The notes beneath the pieces were generated by a model, which searched no databases, had not been told where the DNA came from, and saw nothing but the letters and a program-made list of their open reading frames with translations. From NCBI GenBank assembly GCA_040954595.2, contig CM082576.2:13578001-13642000 (forward strand): 64,000 bases of DNA, read 5' to 3'. A program made the translations under genes and the position numbers. Shown one piece after another: positions 52,666-63,390 of this stretch (position 1 is the first letter of the stretch; every line of letters starts with the position of its first letter). This stretch comes from Balanoglossus misakiensis (lineage: Eukaryota > Hemichordata).

Positions 52666-54255
52666 TTATCCCTGCAAATAAAGTAAATTTGCAGAGATAT
52701 TTCTTAAGGTTGTGTTATATGGTACATTTGTAGTTAAAAATCTACAACCTACGGTACATAATATCAGTCTTCATACTAGCCTTCAGACGCCTGGAATCAA
52801 TCATGATTATATAACAATAAAAACTGTGAACCTCTTTTTCAAATTCTGGATAAGATTAAAATTGTGTGTGGGTTTACAAGAATGGTGATTAAAGTTTCCT
52901 GTGTTTGTATACCTGTGATGGTTAGGATTGAAGAAGTGAGATCTTATGAACTGCAGGCATGAAACAGAAAAATTAGTTTCATAATGTATTTTAAAAATAT
53001 TTAAGCCATTCTGTAATCTTTCATTGGACATCAGATGAGTATGCATGTCTACATGCAACCACTACCAGATCATAAACAAATGCAATATGATTCAGGACTA
53101 CTGTGTAATTTTTTGGTTGTGTTTCCCGAAATTCAGATCATTAAACTTGCATGAGCTTGTTGATGTGGGTATAAATTGTGAAGGCTGTGGACACCAAAGG
53201 GCTTTCTCAGAGGACGGACGCTGAAGGTAAACATTTCATACAGGTGCAGATGTACTATACAAAAAAATGAGTTGCCATGGCATTTGTATAGTTGAAAGTA
53301 CATGCACTCTTACATTAGTCACATTAGACCGATCATTTCAAAGCAAGTGAAAATTTGCACCAACATTATTGCACTTTCAATTGTACTAAAAAATTTCTTT
53401 CAACTCACACTGTATGTATGTTCCCGTCGAACTTTCATTTTCAGTGTCACCTGAGGGTAGATGTACATGTATGCCGTTTTGAAAGACGGAATAATTGAAA
53501 TTGTGTGTAGATACGGGTTGCTGAAGAGTAAAACGGTCAAGTTGTCACAATTTCCTACGAAAAAATCCATCATCAAAACTGAAATTGAGATGATTAGGGT
53601 AATTTAAGAGAGTCTTGGCTGACGTAAAAATGTTCCTGTGATACAGATCAGTGTAGAGATCATACTATCATTGTACGGCAGGGACTATTACACGTATTGA
53701 CAGACAGCCAAGGCAAACCACTTTGGTATCATTACTGCATGTGTGTCACATATGTGCAGGGCAGTAAAAAATACCCCTTTAGTAAGTGCCTGGCAAAGGA
53801 AAGTTATGCTGACGACTGACACTACATACTAAAAGTTACAAATGGCGACCGTTTCCGTTTGCTTGGTAAAGATATATAGCCAGCCCTGACGGTGGCACCC
53901 GGAGTCTGTGATTTACAGCGACCATGCAAAAACAAACAGTATTTAAGAATCAAAACACGTTGGACCAGTGTTATTGAATTTACATGGGTCATTTCCAAAC
54001 AACTGTTTTAGAGAAAGCATTTATTTCCATCGACATGAATTGTAGTCTGTCAAATACTGATGATACAGGTGTGAATTAACTATCCAAAGGTCAGAACTTA
54101 GATTTCCTTGGAGTGTATAACCTTTAAATAAATGCAGAATGTGCAATTAAGTTCATAATTGTTGTGCCTTTAAAGCTAGATATAACTATATAAAATAAAC
54201 TTTTGAAAGAAATATTTGTCAATGAGCATTAAAAAGGGCATCAATGTATGGACTA

Positions 54256-54330
54256 GTCTAGTATCTAGCGGTATTTTGTCCGCTTTGCTTCCAAAACTCA
54301 AAGCGGACAAAATACAGCTAGATACTAGAC
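54256..54330. repeat. Near-perfect 32-bp-arm hairpin with 11-base loop
   Basis: The left arm begins GTCTAGTATCTAGCGG and the right arm ends CTAGATACTAGAC; 31 of 32 positions pair, around the loop CTTCCAAAACT. The RNA form would be a precursor-sized hairpin. It may be a tiny foldback transposon or a small-RNA precursor. It matches no microRNA I recognise, and the flanks show no obvious target duplication. Confidence 0.85.
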
Positions 54331-55737
54331 ATATGTATAGACATGCATGTTCAGGTACAAGAAAAAAGGTTAGTAAACTTAACCCGTTTCTCAAATGCTT
54401 GTTTGAACATTCTAGATATATAAATACACATATTTTGGGTATCAAATGTAAGTACTGTGTTATGAAATTGATATTCAGGCCAGGCATGGTTATAGCTGCA
54501 GTAGTATGTGATGTACACATACACAGACAGACACACAGAAAAAGTGTTAAGGTTTTGGACTCACTACATTACGGAAGGAGGGGTGGTCAAGTGCTCAGTA
54601 CTGATGTCATTGAACTTGGATCATTACACATCCTGATACTGGTTCAGTTATCTGAGATGAACAGAAATCAGGATTGGCATGAGACAAGGTCATCTGGTCA
54701 GTGTATGAATGGAAAAATGTGCAATTGTGTGTGGGTGATGTAACAGCTTTGCATGACACACACACAGGCACCCCGACACTATGTTGTAGTAACATTCTTG
54801 CTGTAGCCAAGTGGCCATGCATTAACATTTGAATTACCTCAGCGGGAAAAATCAAGACGATACCCACGTATAATTGGGAAGGAAATTTTGAAATACGAAA
54901 ATACCAATTAAAATGTTAATACAGGGGTTTAATTAATTATGAGACTAAAATTCTGTCACCCTTAAAGTCTATTAAATATCAAGCACACACATCTGAATGA
55001 CACCTTTGTCCAGTCAGAGCACAGTGCTAATGAAATCACATAATAAAATCAATTTTAACGGTTGAATTCTCAAGGAATAAATTTATAAAGTGAATATTAT
55101 AGGAAGTCAACAAGAAAGTTAAAATGTAACACAAAATATCAAAATAGTTCTGCCCCAGAGAACACCAAAATGTTGAGAGATAAACAGTTTTGAGTTAAAT
55201 TCTGATTTTTGTTTTTTTTTATTGCTTTCAACAGATACATGTTGAGGATGTTTTTATCAGATGATATGATGCCTATGATTCTAACATGCCTTGCATTTTC
55301 CAAGAAATAAAAGGTCAATTATTCTGGCTCATGTGTATGTCACTCGACTCCTTCAGAAGTACAAGGTATCTGAATGCCTAACGACCTCCCAGAGAGTGAT
55401 TACAGTCATCTTGACCAGAATTGAGATTAGAATGTTGTTACTTCAAACTGTTATTAGGGTCACACACAAAATGATACAGCCCTGATGTGACCTTAACGAG
55501 TCCATGGATTTCTACGAAACATACAAAATGTACCTCGCAGTCATACAGATAGCGCCTAGTATTTATTTTGTATAGTTAACTAAGATTTGTTTGTTTTTTC
55601 AAATAATTACCAGATATAAGCACAATGTTTCATTTCATTAGTGGGATTTAGAAATCATCAAAGACATCGAAGAGGGCTAAAATTTCTGGTGTACATGTAA
55701 TTGTGCAAGAGTACTTTGTATAGATGTTATTTTCACT

Positions 55738-55770
55738 CCCCCCCCCCCCCCCCCCCCACACACACACACA
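55738..55770. repeat. Poly-C run followed by (CA)n
   Basis: About 20 Cs run straight into a short ACACAC tract, a compound simple repeat. Translations across it give meaningless poly-proline/threonine strings. Confidence 0.95.
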
Positions 55771-57724
55771 TATTGATGCAATTGCCATGTACTGGCCATC
55801 CTGGATGAAGTACTTGGCACAAGAAATATATTCTTCCATTAAAATATACTATTTCATTTTAGTCCCACATGACAACTACATCTTGACAACAAGACAAAAG
55901 TCTTTTTATGTGTGTGTATGGCACATTATTGTGACAGTTTATCTAATAGTTTGATTTTCTTTTTCAAAGACCTTGCATCAATCCCTCCTGGTTCTGTAAT
56001 CACAACAATTCTCTTTGTAGGGTGGCAAGGGGTGACGATTTTAAGTGCAGGGAGACCAATATTATCTGTTCACAATGTACAATGCGTTTTGACCATGACG
56101 TGTTTGAGTATGAAGAGCAACTGTCTACTCAAGAAAATATCTCATGGTTCACCTTTCTGTCTTGTCCTTCCCAGTTAAAAATTTTAAATACAAATTTGAT
56201 AACGTGAAGAATGTGTCTGGAGCATGGCAGCCACCCCCCTGCTGGCTTCATAAATGTGTCTTACATGTACGTACCACATCAAGGTGTCTGAAATATGAAT
56301 GCAGTGATCGTCCCAACGTCATCTACAGTTCAACCATTCCAAGAAGTGGTGATGAATGGCCATGATTAATGGTATTCATGGTGAAAATGCTTTGGCAAAG
56401 TACCAAATGTTTTTTGCATTTCACATACTGGTACATGTACACCTAGCAAGCAACAGGTGTCCGCAGTGACATTAGCATTACACTAGTGCAATATACTGTG
56501 ATCATAAAATGTCCTGTAAACTGATCTATATATGTTACCAGTGGATACACTGATTTCCATATTCACCTGACTCAGATTCAAAATAGACAAAGTTTGTATC
56601 ATCAGAGGATTAAAAATCTGAGATTATATATGAAAGAGCTGGTTGTTGAATCAGACTATCATAGAAATGAAAAAAAGAACATTGATTTGAATTCACTGAC
56701 AGCAGTTGTAGGAGCCAAATGGACCCCTGCTGATTTGACCTGACCTGTTTGAAAGATCTAATAGATTTTACACTCGGCGTATCGTGCACACGGTATGCAG
56801 CTGATTTTAGGCCATATTGCGGGTTTATTTATGAAAACACACATTCATGTCAATAACTTATTTTCAAATGCAGCAATATTACTTTTAATGGATGAGAATT
56901 TTTTTTTTCAATCAGTGTGGAAGATAGCGATGTAAGGAAGAGGCTGCACTCAGTTGATATTGGTCTGAAATCACAATGACAGTTCCAAAGTAACTGCTAT
57001 ATTTCTGATTCAACACACTCAACATCGAACGTCTAAAAGCAAAACTAAAAGAATATGCTCTCAATGAATTGTCACATCACAGATAAAAACTTGCCACTCT
57101 GCATGGATCTTCTGAAGAGAACATTTGAATCATCATTGTGACTGAAAGTGTGTGTCTACTTTCAGGAAAAAAAATTAACTCTTGAAAGACAGCAGCTGTT
57201 TAGTGCAAATGTGGCGAGTTGAATTGTAGGCATGCAAGTACGTACAATATATGACACTGGTTGATTGAGAAATTCCAATCTGTGGGTTTTCTTAGAAACT
57301 CGTGCAGTTGAAAGAGTTACCAGTAGAAAAAGAGGAGAGATAATGATTACACTTGGATATGGAGCTGCAATATTTTCGAATAAATTTAGGTATATCAGCT
57401 CATGACAAGGATCGATCAACACTTAAAAGGGAAATAGTTTGCTTTCTTTTGACATTGTTTTGGTGATTTGTATCAACTGGTTATATTGCATATTGAAACA
57501 TGCTACCACTAGAAGTTTTTTTGACTGTTGTGGTCTCATCTTGCTGATTGAGTATAGGCCCAGAAATGACACCACCCAGGTAGTTCCATGTCGACAAATT
57601 GAAGATCTTATAACTGATGACACAAGCCTGTTGCACTAAACAAGATACTTTTCACCTGAAAGGTGAATTAAGATATCAGAAAATATCAGAAAAATGTTGA
57701 AATTGAATGATTTCGACTCCTTAA

Positions 57725-57809
57725 CCCTTTCACCCCCAGTTCGTTCTTTAGAGGTCCAACCTGACCATAGAAAACAATGGGTTTGGACTGAACCATGGCG
57801 GTGAAAGGG
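57725..57809 (+). mobile_element. TTAA-flanked MITE, family B (85 bp)
   Basis: The element starts CCCTTTCACC and ends GGTGAAAGGG, flanked by TTAA at 57721-57724 and 57810-57813. Ends beginning CCC with a TTAA target are typical of piggyBac elements. At 85 bp it is very short and has no coding capacity. It is unrelated in body sequence to families A and C. Confidence 0.8.
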
Positions 57810-58034
57810 TTAACTCAGTTTTAGCTATGTCTTCAGAAAAGTCACAGCATACATGTATTCAGTATAATTTGTTTGTTTGTTTGTTACAGAGGTCATAATT
57901 TTTTTTTTTAATGCTGAAGTACCGTTACTATTTTTGACTGAATAAATTCTTAAACCAACTACAAGATTGTCATTTGTAAAAATTTGCAAACTCTTAGGCT
58001 AAGTTATCTAGCAAAATATCGTTAGATGATTTAA

Positions 58035-58218
58035 AGGTATACAGTCACCTCCAATTTACATAGCCCATATTTGGCTGAAATGGCGTATTTTAGTGTTCTA
58101 AAGAACATATGGTGGCGCTCTTTTTTTCGCGTGTGCCACCCACTGAAAATCAGTGATTGGCTAGATCCCAATTTACTATGGTAACTGTGGCTAAATTTGC
58201 ATAGGTGACCGTATACCT
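58035..58218 (+). mobile_element. TTAA-flanked MITE, family A, copy 3
   Basis: A 184-bp copy between TTAA at 58031-58034 and 58219-58222, with termini AGGTATACAGTCACCT and AGGTGACCGTATACCT. It is nearly full length and close in sequence to copies 1 and 2, which suggests fairly recent family activity. Confidence 0.9.
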
Positions 58219-58586
58219 TTAATCAAGTTGTATCATTTGGGGTCTTCTTAAGAAAGGCAGTAAAATTTGTTTGATGGGTATTGCCCAGCTTGATGTGACC
58301 CAGTTACCCTTAATAGAACACAATATTTCTATCAAAGGTCATGAGATCAAGAAGGACCATAAGTCAAACTTACCGGTACATGCCTTTTATTAAGTACTGA
58401 CTATTTTAATAATTCCAGAGAAACTGCATGACACGACATTTAATACCACATCATTTATTCCGGATATGATCCATATCCATTTTGGTCCCTAGTTACTGGT
58501 AACATAAACAAATATACCACTATATATACCAGTTCAGGTCTGAGAGGTTAAAAAGATGCATATTTAGATTAGCCCTCTTCTTTTAA

Positions 58587-58919
58587 GGCCCAAGAGCTGC
58601 CACTTTTTGCATTATATTTTCACGATTTTACTTTCCATCTTAGAATGGCTCATCTATCTCTTAATAAGCTTACTGATAGGTACATGAACATCTTATCGAC
58701 GCCTGATTGTGGCAATTTGAACAAGTTATGTATTAAACGGGTGCCACACCCATTTAATCTGCCTCATACCAAAGCACACAACTATTGTGGTATGCATCAC
58801 CAAGAGATGGCAAACTGATGCAAACACAAGTAATATGGCTCAATGGATAGGATAGGGAGAATATATGAAGCAGTTTTATCGTTGAAAAACATATGTGAAA
58901 TTTGGCAGCTCATGAGGCT
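58587..58919 (+). mobile_element. TTAA-flanked MITE, family C, longest copy
   Basis: A 333-bp element between TTAA at 58583-58586 and 58920-58923. The left end GGCCCAAGAGCTGCCA pairs imperfectly with the right end TGGCAGCTCATGAGGCT. The left 110 bases match 52549-52665 closely, and the whole matches 41392-41691 in reverse, including a shared GTGGCACCC segment. Confidence 0.75.
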
Positions 58920-59448
58920 TTAATCAAAATGCAGGGTTTGTCACAGGAGTGAGTTTTGTTGTTGTGTTGAAATGCCCTGCATGTGCACTCCACTTGCCTC
59001 TTATATCTCATCATTTTTGTTTTGTTGATTATTTATTTATCTTATAATAAAATTCCCACGGTTGCTTCATACACTTGAAATATATGGACCTTTGGATACA
59101 GTGATATTTCCCACTTGAAGTTGAGTATGAAAACAAGTGGCAAGATCAACAGTTGATTTGTACTGGCAAAATTCCCAAGAGACTAGATGCCACACTTGGG
59201 ATTAAGAAATACCCACACAGACAACAAAATTTTAGAGCACTTTTTAACCAAAAGCTATGACTGTGCTCAAAATAACATCTACTCATTCAAATGTATTCTT
59301 TAACATCCATCAAAGCATATACACCAAGGGGTTGTGACAGTGGCATGGTTTTGTGACTAGAGCCTTGAAATGTAGGGGAGGCCCTCTTGCTAATTTACAT
59401 GCGCTCATCCTATATGGTTAAAAGGGCATGCCTGGGTCTCTCACTGAC

Positions 59449-59564
59449 TCTGTGGTGGCAGGCTATTTTAAAGTGGCCACCCAAGTGAAAATCTGTGATT
59501 GGTAGAAGATCTCAACTTTCCATGGTAACTGCATGGCTAAATTGGCATAGGTGGTCGTATACCT
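59449..59564 (+). mobile_element. Degenerate family A MITE, copy 4
   Basis: The right half is clear: the segment GTGAAAATCTGTGATTGG and then CATGGTAACTGCATGGCTAAA, ending GGTGGTCGTATACCT before TTAA at 59565-59568. The left half has decayed. Similarity can be followed to about 59449, and a possible left end with TTAA lies near 59419. It is more diverged than copies 1-3. Confidence 0.7.
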
Positions 59565-59589
59565 TTAAAACTGGATAAATGGATGTGAC

Positions 59590-59773
59590 CTCCTATCTTC
59601 TGATCCACTTAGAAGTCGTCTTATCTTTTGCTCCAAATGCTCCCATGACATTTCCCAGAATGAAATGAAATCGGATCTGCTCATCTCTTTAATGTCCATA
59701 AAATGATAGGTGGTGCACAGCTTTTTTTTAATGTTTCTTAACTGTTCCTCTTTCTGTTCTTTTATCACTTTTT
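59590..59773 (-). CDS. Speculative internal exon, charged helical peptide, family unknown
   Basis: Read on the minus strand, a pyrimidine-rich tract ending in TTTTTGTAG forms a plausible acceptor just before 59773. About 61 open codons follow, up to a GAG|GTCACA donor-like site at 59590. The peptide is rich in Lys, Glu and Arg with heptad-like spacing (VIKEQKEEQLRNIKKKL near its start, EHLEQKIRRLL near its end), suggesting alpha helix or coiled coil. It touches the decayed TTAA element at 59449-59564. I recognise no family, no partner exon is visible, and purine-rich noncoding DNA can mimic such a peptide, so this is weak. Confidence 0.18.
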
Positions 59774-59824
59774 CTACAAAAAGACCAGTGGAAGGGATTT
59801 TTAACATTACGCAAGACATTAAAA

Positions 59825-60428
59825 GGAAATCATTAGTTTTGTCAATAATTTATATGCACAAGTACAAAAAATGATTTTATTAGACTAGTAATGTCACTTT
59901 ATTTTATCTTCTAAAGTGACGAGTTCTTAGAGTAAAACATATTTTGCATGTTATACATATATTTGTTGTTGTTGTTGTTGTTGTTTTTGAGAGAGAAAAG
60001 ATTTTTCAGGCAATGATATGGAGTGTTTTCAGGGGGAGGGGGTGGCCCTCATTGTGTTAGATGAATTTTACATATTTTTAAAAAAATTAACTTAATATGA
60101 AAATTTATATCTTTTGTCTACCTTTTATAATATTTTTCGTTTGTTTATATGTAAATTTGGATTGGACGAAGAGCGTTGAATTTTGGATATATTGTACCGG
60201 GAATTGTTTTCCTGGTGTTTAGTGAATCTATCTGCATGTTTTCAATTTAAATATCTGGCTTCAGTGAAAAGTGCTTGAAAATAAATGGTCATTTAATATT
60301 TGGAACCGAACTTGAATAGAAATGGTCTGATATCTCACGATATCCACGGGCGAGCTAATATATGTTAGGGATTTTGTGTACCACAATACAAATGAACTGA
60401 GGTCAGTCTGCATTGAATCCCCGATCAG
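59825..60428. other. Upstream flank of the MSRRKQ gene
   Basis: AT-rich DNA with the TTG microsatellite, a G-rich string near 60030-60045, and TTCAGTGAAAAGTGCTTGAA at about 60260. No exon seen. Confidence 0.5.
59963..59985. repeat. Trinucleotide microsatellite (TTG)n
   Basis: Seven to eight TTG units followed by a T run. Confidence 0.95.
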
Positions 60429-60441
60429 GTTGCCAGGCAAC
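60429..60441. promoter_or_regulatory. RFX X-box-like palindrome GTTGCCAGGCAAC
   Basis: The 13-base sequence is a perfect inverted repeat (GTTGCC, A, GGCAAC) and fits the X-box consensus bound by RFX winged-helix factors. It lies about 480 bases upstream of the MSRRKQ start codon, so it could be a proximal regulatory site for that gene. Binding is inferred from the motif alone. Confidence 0.4.
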
Positions 60442-60565
60442 AAGTTTATCGTGGCCACTCACTCTCTAGGTTGCTGAAATAAAAGGTTCCTGTTGCTCCG
60501 AAGAATGAAATAAAGAAACAAAGGCTCTCCCATCCTTTGTACTGGTGTTGGCGAAATCAAGTTCA

Positions 60566-60575
60566 CCATATATGG
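60566..60575. promoter_or_regulatory. CArG box CCATATATGG (SRF-type)
   Basis: The ten bases match CC(A/T)6GG exactly. The site is about 345 bases upstream of the MSRRKQ ATG and 270 upstream of the TATA-like element. An inverted CCAAT (ATTGG) and a TCACATGA E-box follow near 60678-60691. A perfect CArG box arises by chance once in several kilobases of AT-rich DNA, so function is only suggested by position. Confidence 0.35.
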
Positions 60576-60837
60576 ACTTCACCTTTCCCCAACATCACCC
60601 AGTCTGTGTTTCGCCATCATCAGCAATTGTTTCTAATGTGTGTGTGCAGCACACAACAATACCGTTTCCTCCCTGTAATTGGTCACATGATAGCCAAATT
60701 TTTATACCTTGTGTTTTGCCCCTCCCGAGGGCATCCATTTGCATTTCTTGACTAAGCTAAGGACGTCGTTTTTGTCCCAATTTTAGCCAAGCTGGGGACT
60801 TCAGACAGTCTGCGTGATCTATCCCATCAACCTCAGC

Positions 60838-60918
60838 ATATATAGCCGCCATTTTTATTATTGTATTTCTTTGTTCATATTTTCTTGCAAAATATCCATC
60901 TTCACCCGGCGTTTCAAA
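60838..60918 (+). promoter_or_regulatory. Candidate core promoter and 5' leader of the MSRRKQ gene
   Basis: A TATA-like ATATATA lies at 60838-60844 and a GCCGCCATTTT element, a good match to the YY1 site, abuts it at 60845-60855. The ATG follows 64 bases later. YY1 sites of this form usually sit at or just downstream of transcription starts, and a TATA box here would place the start near 60868-60875. Either way the leader would be short (about 45-75 bases) and unspliced. The initiation site is inferred; no transcript evidence is available. Confidence 0.4.
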
Positions 60919-60970
60919 ATGTCGCGCCGAAAGCAGGACAAACCACAGCAAGTGAGGAGAACTATAACAG
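60919..60970 (+). CDS. First coding exon of a NuRD-recruiting zinc-finger regulator (FOG/ZFPM, SALL or BCL11 type); partial
   Basis: The reading frame from the ATG at 60919 gives MSRRKQDKPQQVRRTIT before a CAG|GTAATG splice donor at 60970/60971, leaving 17 codons plus one base (phase 1). MSRRKQ at the very N-terminus is a known signature: in SALL, FOG/ZFPM and BCL11 proteins it binds the RBBP4/7 subunits of the NuRD histone deacetylase complex in the nucleus. The next residues (KPQQVRR) resemble the KPRQIKR-type stretch of FOG with conservative changes; BCL11 and SALL share KPQ but diverge after it. The start has A at -3 and an in-frame upstream ATG at 60814 whose peptide looks non-coding. 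An earlier donor, CAA|GTGAGG at 60951/60952, would end the exon in phase 0. Families of this kind encode this N-terminal piece in a short exon, with the zinc fingers in later exons, which are not in this window. The motif call is strong; the family assignment is inference. Confidence 0.75.
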
Positions 60971-61184
60971 GTAATGTAAAACCCATCCACGGTACACATC
61001 GTTACACGTATCGGTGGAAAGTGAGAGCGAAAATACGGGGTCTCAGGACGTTGGACAAAACCAGTGGTCAAGTGGTGTACAGTGGTGTGGGCATAATGGC
61101 GTGTTCCATGTCTTATATGATCGCGTTTCTTTGTCTACCTGCACTGGCATAATTTTCCAGATGGAGCGAAATTTCTCATGTTTA

Positions 61185-61870
61185 TCTCCAGAATTTGAGA
61201 GCAGAAGTTACTGCGATGGGAGAGCAGCGTGCGTCAAAGACGCGGTGAAGTTGCTGCCCTTCGAAAACACATTTCGCAAAAAAAAAATCACTCCGAAAAA
61301 TATAACAGTTGTTGTTGTGCATCGCTGCTGTTATAGCCAATAGCCAGTGGGCATTTCAATGAGTGTGCGTTAGCGACAGATAGAAATTATTATTGCGAGT
61401 CAGACATCTTTGCGTAAAAAGAGAACGTCGCGATGCGAACAGTTTCCGCGTACGCCAGATAAATATGAACGAAGGCAGTGCATGCTAGGATTATGTAATA
61501 ACGCTTGATGATGTCTCCTGTCAGAAAACCAGGGAAAGCGTAACGAAGTGAATTCCCAGCCTTGACCCACAAGGTCGCAATATTGCCCACATATTTCGAT
61601 CGCTGAAATTTTTTCCCCTCGCCGATTTTTTCTCTCTCGATGCAACGTCCATGTTGTTGGTAAACAATGGTCGGGCACACGTCGCTGGCGTAGTACGCGT
61701 ACGGCATAGCGGTCAGTTCACAGCCGCGTGAGAATTTTTTTCGGAGGCGGCGAAGTGGGATGTTGTTATCGACGGTGCACTGAAATCGTGCGTGACCTTT
61801 TGTTGTCGCATCACACACGGATTAGGCTAGTCAAACGGTCTGAAGTCGCGACTCCCAGAGTGACCCGATA
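61185..61870. promoter_or_regulatory. CpG-rich island-like stretch just downstream of the first exon
   Basis: CpG dinucleotides are dense by eye, for example around 61428-61460 and 61675-61770 (cgtcgcgatgcg, gtacgcgtacgg, ggaggcggcg), in contrast to the AT-rich DNA on both sides. Minus-strand open frames here, up to 142 codons at 61390-61818, probably reflect this composition and match no family I recognise. A CpG-rich block after a first exon is common at genes of developmental regulators; it could also hold an alternative promoter. Confidence 0.4.
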
Positions 61871-63360
61871 GCCGTTTTGGCCGCAGTCAGGTTGACCTGA
61901 AATGACCCCCCGACGCTGTCCAGAGAAAAAGGTCAGGCGTCTTCATCATAGGCAATGAATAATTAATGAACAAGTGATCTTGTCATCGGGGGCTGCCCTG
62001 TTGCAGGCAAATTTCATAACTGAGTTAAATCAAAACCACATGAAATGCAAACTATGTAAATATTTGAAAATATTTCAGCCGTAAAATTGGTATAGAAAGA
62101 AAACAACATTATTCTGGGGAAAGAATATATATATTTTACTTTGTGTGGAAATTAATATCATCTTGACCTTTGGTTTCCATACAGGTCATTATGCAGATAT
62201 GGGTTGTCTTGTCACTATTTGGAATTTCAGTATCCCTACAGTAATAACCTTCTCTGAATTAAAATCCATTGTTGGTCAAATCAAAGATGGACAGTCAGAA
62301 TATCATTATTTTAGACAAAGTAATAGCAGGAAATACCTACAAGTATAATGACATGTGCTTTAATGTTGTAAAAAAAGGTGTTGATTTGCAATAACATGAT
62401 GGTAAAAACAGCTTTTAAACTATTTTGGTCACATAAATTTAATAGATTTTAAGAAGTGATGTGTATCATGCAAAGCATTGTTCACCTACGCCATTTGTAC
62501 AAGTCGTGGTGTACAGTGTTTATTTAGTCATTATGTACTCACTGCTGTTGGTAACTATAGGTTACGGCATACTTACCAGTGGCATTGGACATCCGTGGGT
62601 TTTTTTTCCATCAGAGGTCATATTTACAAAAAGAATATATTCTCCTGTTAACAAAATTTTGTGTAAATTTTTAAATATTCATGGTGATTTCAGATAGGCT
62701 TAAATTGATTTAGCTTAGGGTCACCATACATTGTGTGGTAGTTACAAAAGAAATTGATGTGGATGGTGCGATTGGCTATACCACCAGAAATCATTTTTTT
62801 CTTCCTTTTTTTCCTAAGTGGAGGTTGTAGTAGCAATCCCCTTTGGGTGCTTGTAATGATTTCTCATGTACACATATATCATTCTGAGTCATCATCTTCC
62901 AACCCAAATCAGTTGTAGGGATCTGTTGAAACAATTCCAGGATATAAAATATAGCACCGAGTGACAGGGGTTTGAAATTAATAACCTTTGGTCTTTGTTG
63001 TTTTTTATAGGTTCAAAAAATGTATTTTGAAAAAAGCCTTGAATGGGTATTAACAAGGGGTCAGACAGAAATAAGGAAAATTAGTTTTATATGATATGTC
63101 GTTGTTGATGGTCGAAAAAGGAATTAATTTTTTTTCCACGGTGTTTTGAATGAGTGATCTTTTATAGGGTCATCATTTTGTGTAGACACGCCAGCAATCA
63201 AGGCAAGCCGAAGAGTTGATGGTAGGATTCTGTCAGCGTTGTGGTGGGAATTTCGCGAGTAATGAACCCCGCGATCGTAAGACCAGGAGTGGAGATTAGA
63301 ATTCATCCACGTAGAAAGCTGTGAGGTGATTCTGCTGGTCTGCATCAGCAAGTAGTGGGG

Positions 63361-63390
63361 GCACACACACAAACACACACACACATATAC
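63361..63390. repeat. (CA)n microsatellite
   Basis: Short interrupted CA dinucleotide tract (CACACACACAAACACACACA) inside the presumed intron 1. Confidence 0.93.

Larger units (their letters stand above)
52666..57720. other. AT-rich, gene-poor stretch
   Basis: Holds the 54256-54330 hairpin and the poly-C/CA repeat. The window's longest open frame (54216-54743, 175 codons) reads through the hairpin and looks non-coding. No supported exon. Confidence 0.5.

Noticed and set aside
54216-54743. The longest open reading frame (175 codons, plus strand)
   Set aside because: It reads through the 54256-54330 hairpin, whose two arms give unrelated peptides, and shows no domain or family-like composition. 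It is best explained by chance.
60814-60918. N-terminal extension of the MSRRKQ frame from the upstream ATG at 60814
   Set aside because: The motif must be N-terminal to work in the known families, the extension is unlike any relative, and it overlaps the TATA/YY1-like promoter elements.
61390-61818. 142-codon minus-strand open frame
   Set aside because: It lies in CpG-rich DNA, where stops are rarer, has no recognisable domain, and overlaps another open frame in the neighbouring phase.
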